DNA of 64,000 nucleotides from Brevibacterium sp. 239c. GTDB lineage: Bacteria > Actinomycetota > Actinomycetes > Actinomycetales > Brevibacteriaceae. The notes under the pieces are model-generated. The model worked only from the letters and a program-made list of their open reading frames with translations, made no database searches and was not told where the DNA came from. Position 1 is the first letter of the stretch. The number at the start of each line of letters is the position of its first letter. The position numbers were made by a program, and so were the translations under genes. The stretch lies in contig NZ_FXZH01000001.1 in NCBI RefSeq assembly GCF_900169365.1, positions 124,001 through 188,000 on the forward strand. The letters run 5' to 3'. Shown in pieces: positions 63,134 to 64,000 of this stretch.

Positions 63134-64000
63134 CTATTCGTCGATGCCGCACCATTCGGCGATGAAGAGCGCCATGGATTTCGTGCATCTACGCACTGAT
63201 TCGATGCTCACTCGTTCGTCGAAGCCGTGGATGTTCTCCGAGACAGGGCCGTAGACCAGAGTCGGCATATCGCCGTAGTTGACGAAGACGCGACCATCGA
63301 GATAGCCAGGAGTGGTGAAGCTCGTGAGCTCCGCACCGAACGCCTCTCGGTGGGTGCGTTCAAGCAGCTCTTCGGCGGCGCTGCCGGGTTCGAGGACATA
63401 GCCGTCGGCGTAGAAGCCGTTCGGTGTCAGCACCGTGTCGAAGGTCGGGCGTGATGGGGAACCGACGACCGTCGACCGTCCGGCTCCAGCATCTCTCACG
63501 CACTTCTCGACCTCGGCCCAGGCGTCGTCGGCTCTCGTACCCGGGTAGGTGGCGACGCGGACCTGGAGTTCACACCAGGCCGGCACGCTTGATGGCCAGT
63601 CGCCCCCGCGGATCTCACCGAAATTGAAGTTGATCGGGTGGTCGAGGTCTTCGAAGTACGGGTGCTCGCTTTTCCTATCGTTCCATGTCTGTTCGAGGAC
63701 GCGCAGAGCCTGCATCACTTCGAAGGCGGCATCGATGGCGTTGAAGCCGTTGGCCATCTCGCGTGGGTGCGTGGGATTGCCGCTGACCCGGACCGTGAAC
63801 CACAGGACGCCGACGTTGGCTCTGACCAGGGCATCTTCCTCCGGTTCCGAGATGATGACCGCGTCTGCGGTGTAGCCGCGCAGCCAGGCGGCCAAGGACC
63901 CGTTTCCGGTGCATTCCTCCTCGACGACGGATTGCAGGTGGACCCGACCGGTGAGGTCGAATCCGGCCCGGCGGACCGCGTCGAATGCGAACAGATTGGC
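63134..64000 (-). CDS. M20 family metallopeptidase (5' end outside window)
   Basis: The C-terminal ~288 residues of an M20 peptidase (acetylornithine deacetylase/DapE-like). The zinc-binding SVVEEECTGNGSLA falls near the window's right edge at about 63910-63950. VSGNPTHPREMANGFNAIDA begins the dimerisation lid and GYLDGRVFVNYGDMPTLVYG lies near the C-terminus. The frame is open to base 64000, so the start lies beyond it. The gene converges on the CoA-transferase gene. Confidence 0.88.
   Translation of the reverse strand, partial: ANLFAFDAVRRAGFDLTGRVHLQSVVEEECTGNGSLAAWLRGYTADAVIISEPEEDALVRANVGVLWFTVRVSGNPTHPREMANGFNAIDAAFEVMQALRVLEQTWNDRKSEHPYFEDLDHPINFNFGEIRGGDWPSSVPAWCELQVRVATYPGTRADDAWAEVEKCVRDAGAGRSTVVGSPSRPTFDTVLTPNGFYADGYVLEPGSAAEELLERTHREAFGAELTSFTTPGYLDGRVFVNYGDMPTLVYGPVSENIHGFDERVSIESVRRCTKSMALFIAEWCGIDE

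Overview
The window is 64 kb of high-GC DNA with dense, short-spaced genes, frequent GTG starts, ATGA/GTGA stop-start overlaps and many genes whose start codon lies 6-8 nt after a TANNNT-type -10 box (probable leaderless mRNAs). With actinobacterial hallmarks such as a GPGG-motif small membrane protein, a TM2-Ltp protein, an AfsR/BTAD regulator and a DrrAB-type exporter, this points to a chromosomal segment of an actinobacterium. A Brevibacterium-like member of the Micrococcales is my best guess, by inference only. No rRNA, tRNA, CRISPR array, insertion sequence or prophage was seen.

Layout. (1) 1-8.7 kb: an operon in the order P450, PEP-synthase-like ATP-binding protein, PEP-utilising partner, SDR, 2Fe-2S ferredoxin, ferredoxin reductase, HD phosphohydrolase, aldehyde dehydrogenase. 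This is the order creJ-I-H-G-F-E-D-C of the Corynebacterium glutamicum 4-cresol pathway, in which the phenol is phosphorylated, the alkyl group is oxidised by the P450, the phosphate is removed, and the alcohol is oxidised to the acid. (2) 8.8-19 kb: assorted genes, including rraA, a PLP desulfhydrase/deaminase, a dicarboxylate symporter, a large acyl-CoA dehydrogenase, an orphan ectoine hydroxylase (ectD), and a helicase relic with an internal deletion. (3) 19.1-24.3 kb: a second aromatic module with a DUF3237 protein, an AAHS-type transporter, metF, a LigM-type tetrahydrofolate-dependent O-demethylase and a PadR regulator. Repeated ACCTAT-N4-ATAGGT operators lie in the divergent promoter. 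(4) 24.3-32 kb: PAP2 phosphatase, acetamidase, SDR, and a nucleoside/ribose module (ribokinase, GntR, MFS, nucleoside hydrolase), then a decayed tandem universal stress protein.

(5) 32.9-48.4 kb: a two-component system, a DUF4352 membrane protein, a fructosamine kinase, a FAD monooxygenase with a divergent TetR and a twin operator, a macrolide-phosphotransferase-like protein, several envelope proteins, Dps, a cardiolipin-synthase-like PLD protein, an ECF sigma factor with a zinc-finger partner, DoxX and a nitrilase. (6) 48.5-53.6 kb: a DrrAB-type exporter converging on a large BTAD/NB-ARC regulator. Direct repeats in register at 11 and 22 bp lie just before drrA.

(7) 53.7-60.1 kb: the most novel-looking part. 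One five-gene, translationally coupled operon (Zn-dehydrogenase-like, QueD-like, glycosyltransferase, methyltransferase, LPG-flippase-like membrane protein) converges on, and overlaps by 71 bp, a two-gene operon (CDP-alcohol phosphatidyltransferase, GTP cyclohydrolase II-RibD reductase fusion). Together they look like an uncharacterised pathway for a GTP-derived, glycosylated and possibly membrane-linked product. (8) 60.2-64 kb: an M20D amidohydrolase, an acetyl-CoA hydrolase/CoA-transferase and a partial M20 peptidase.
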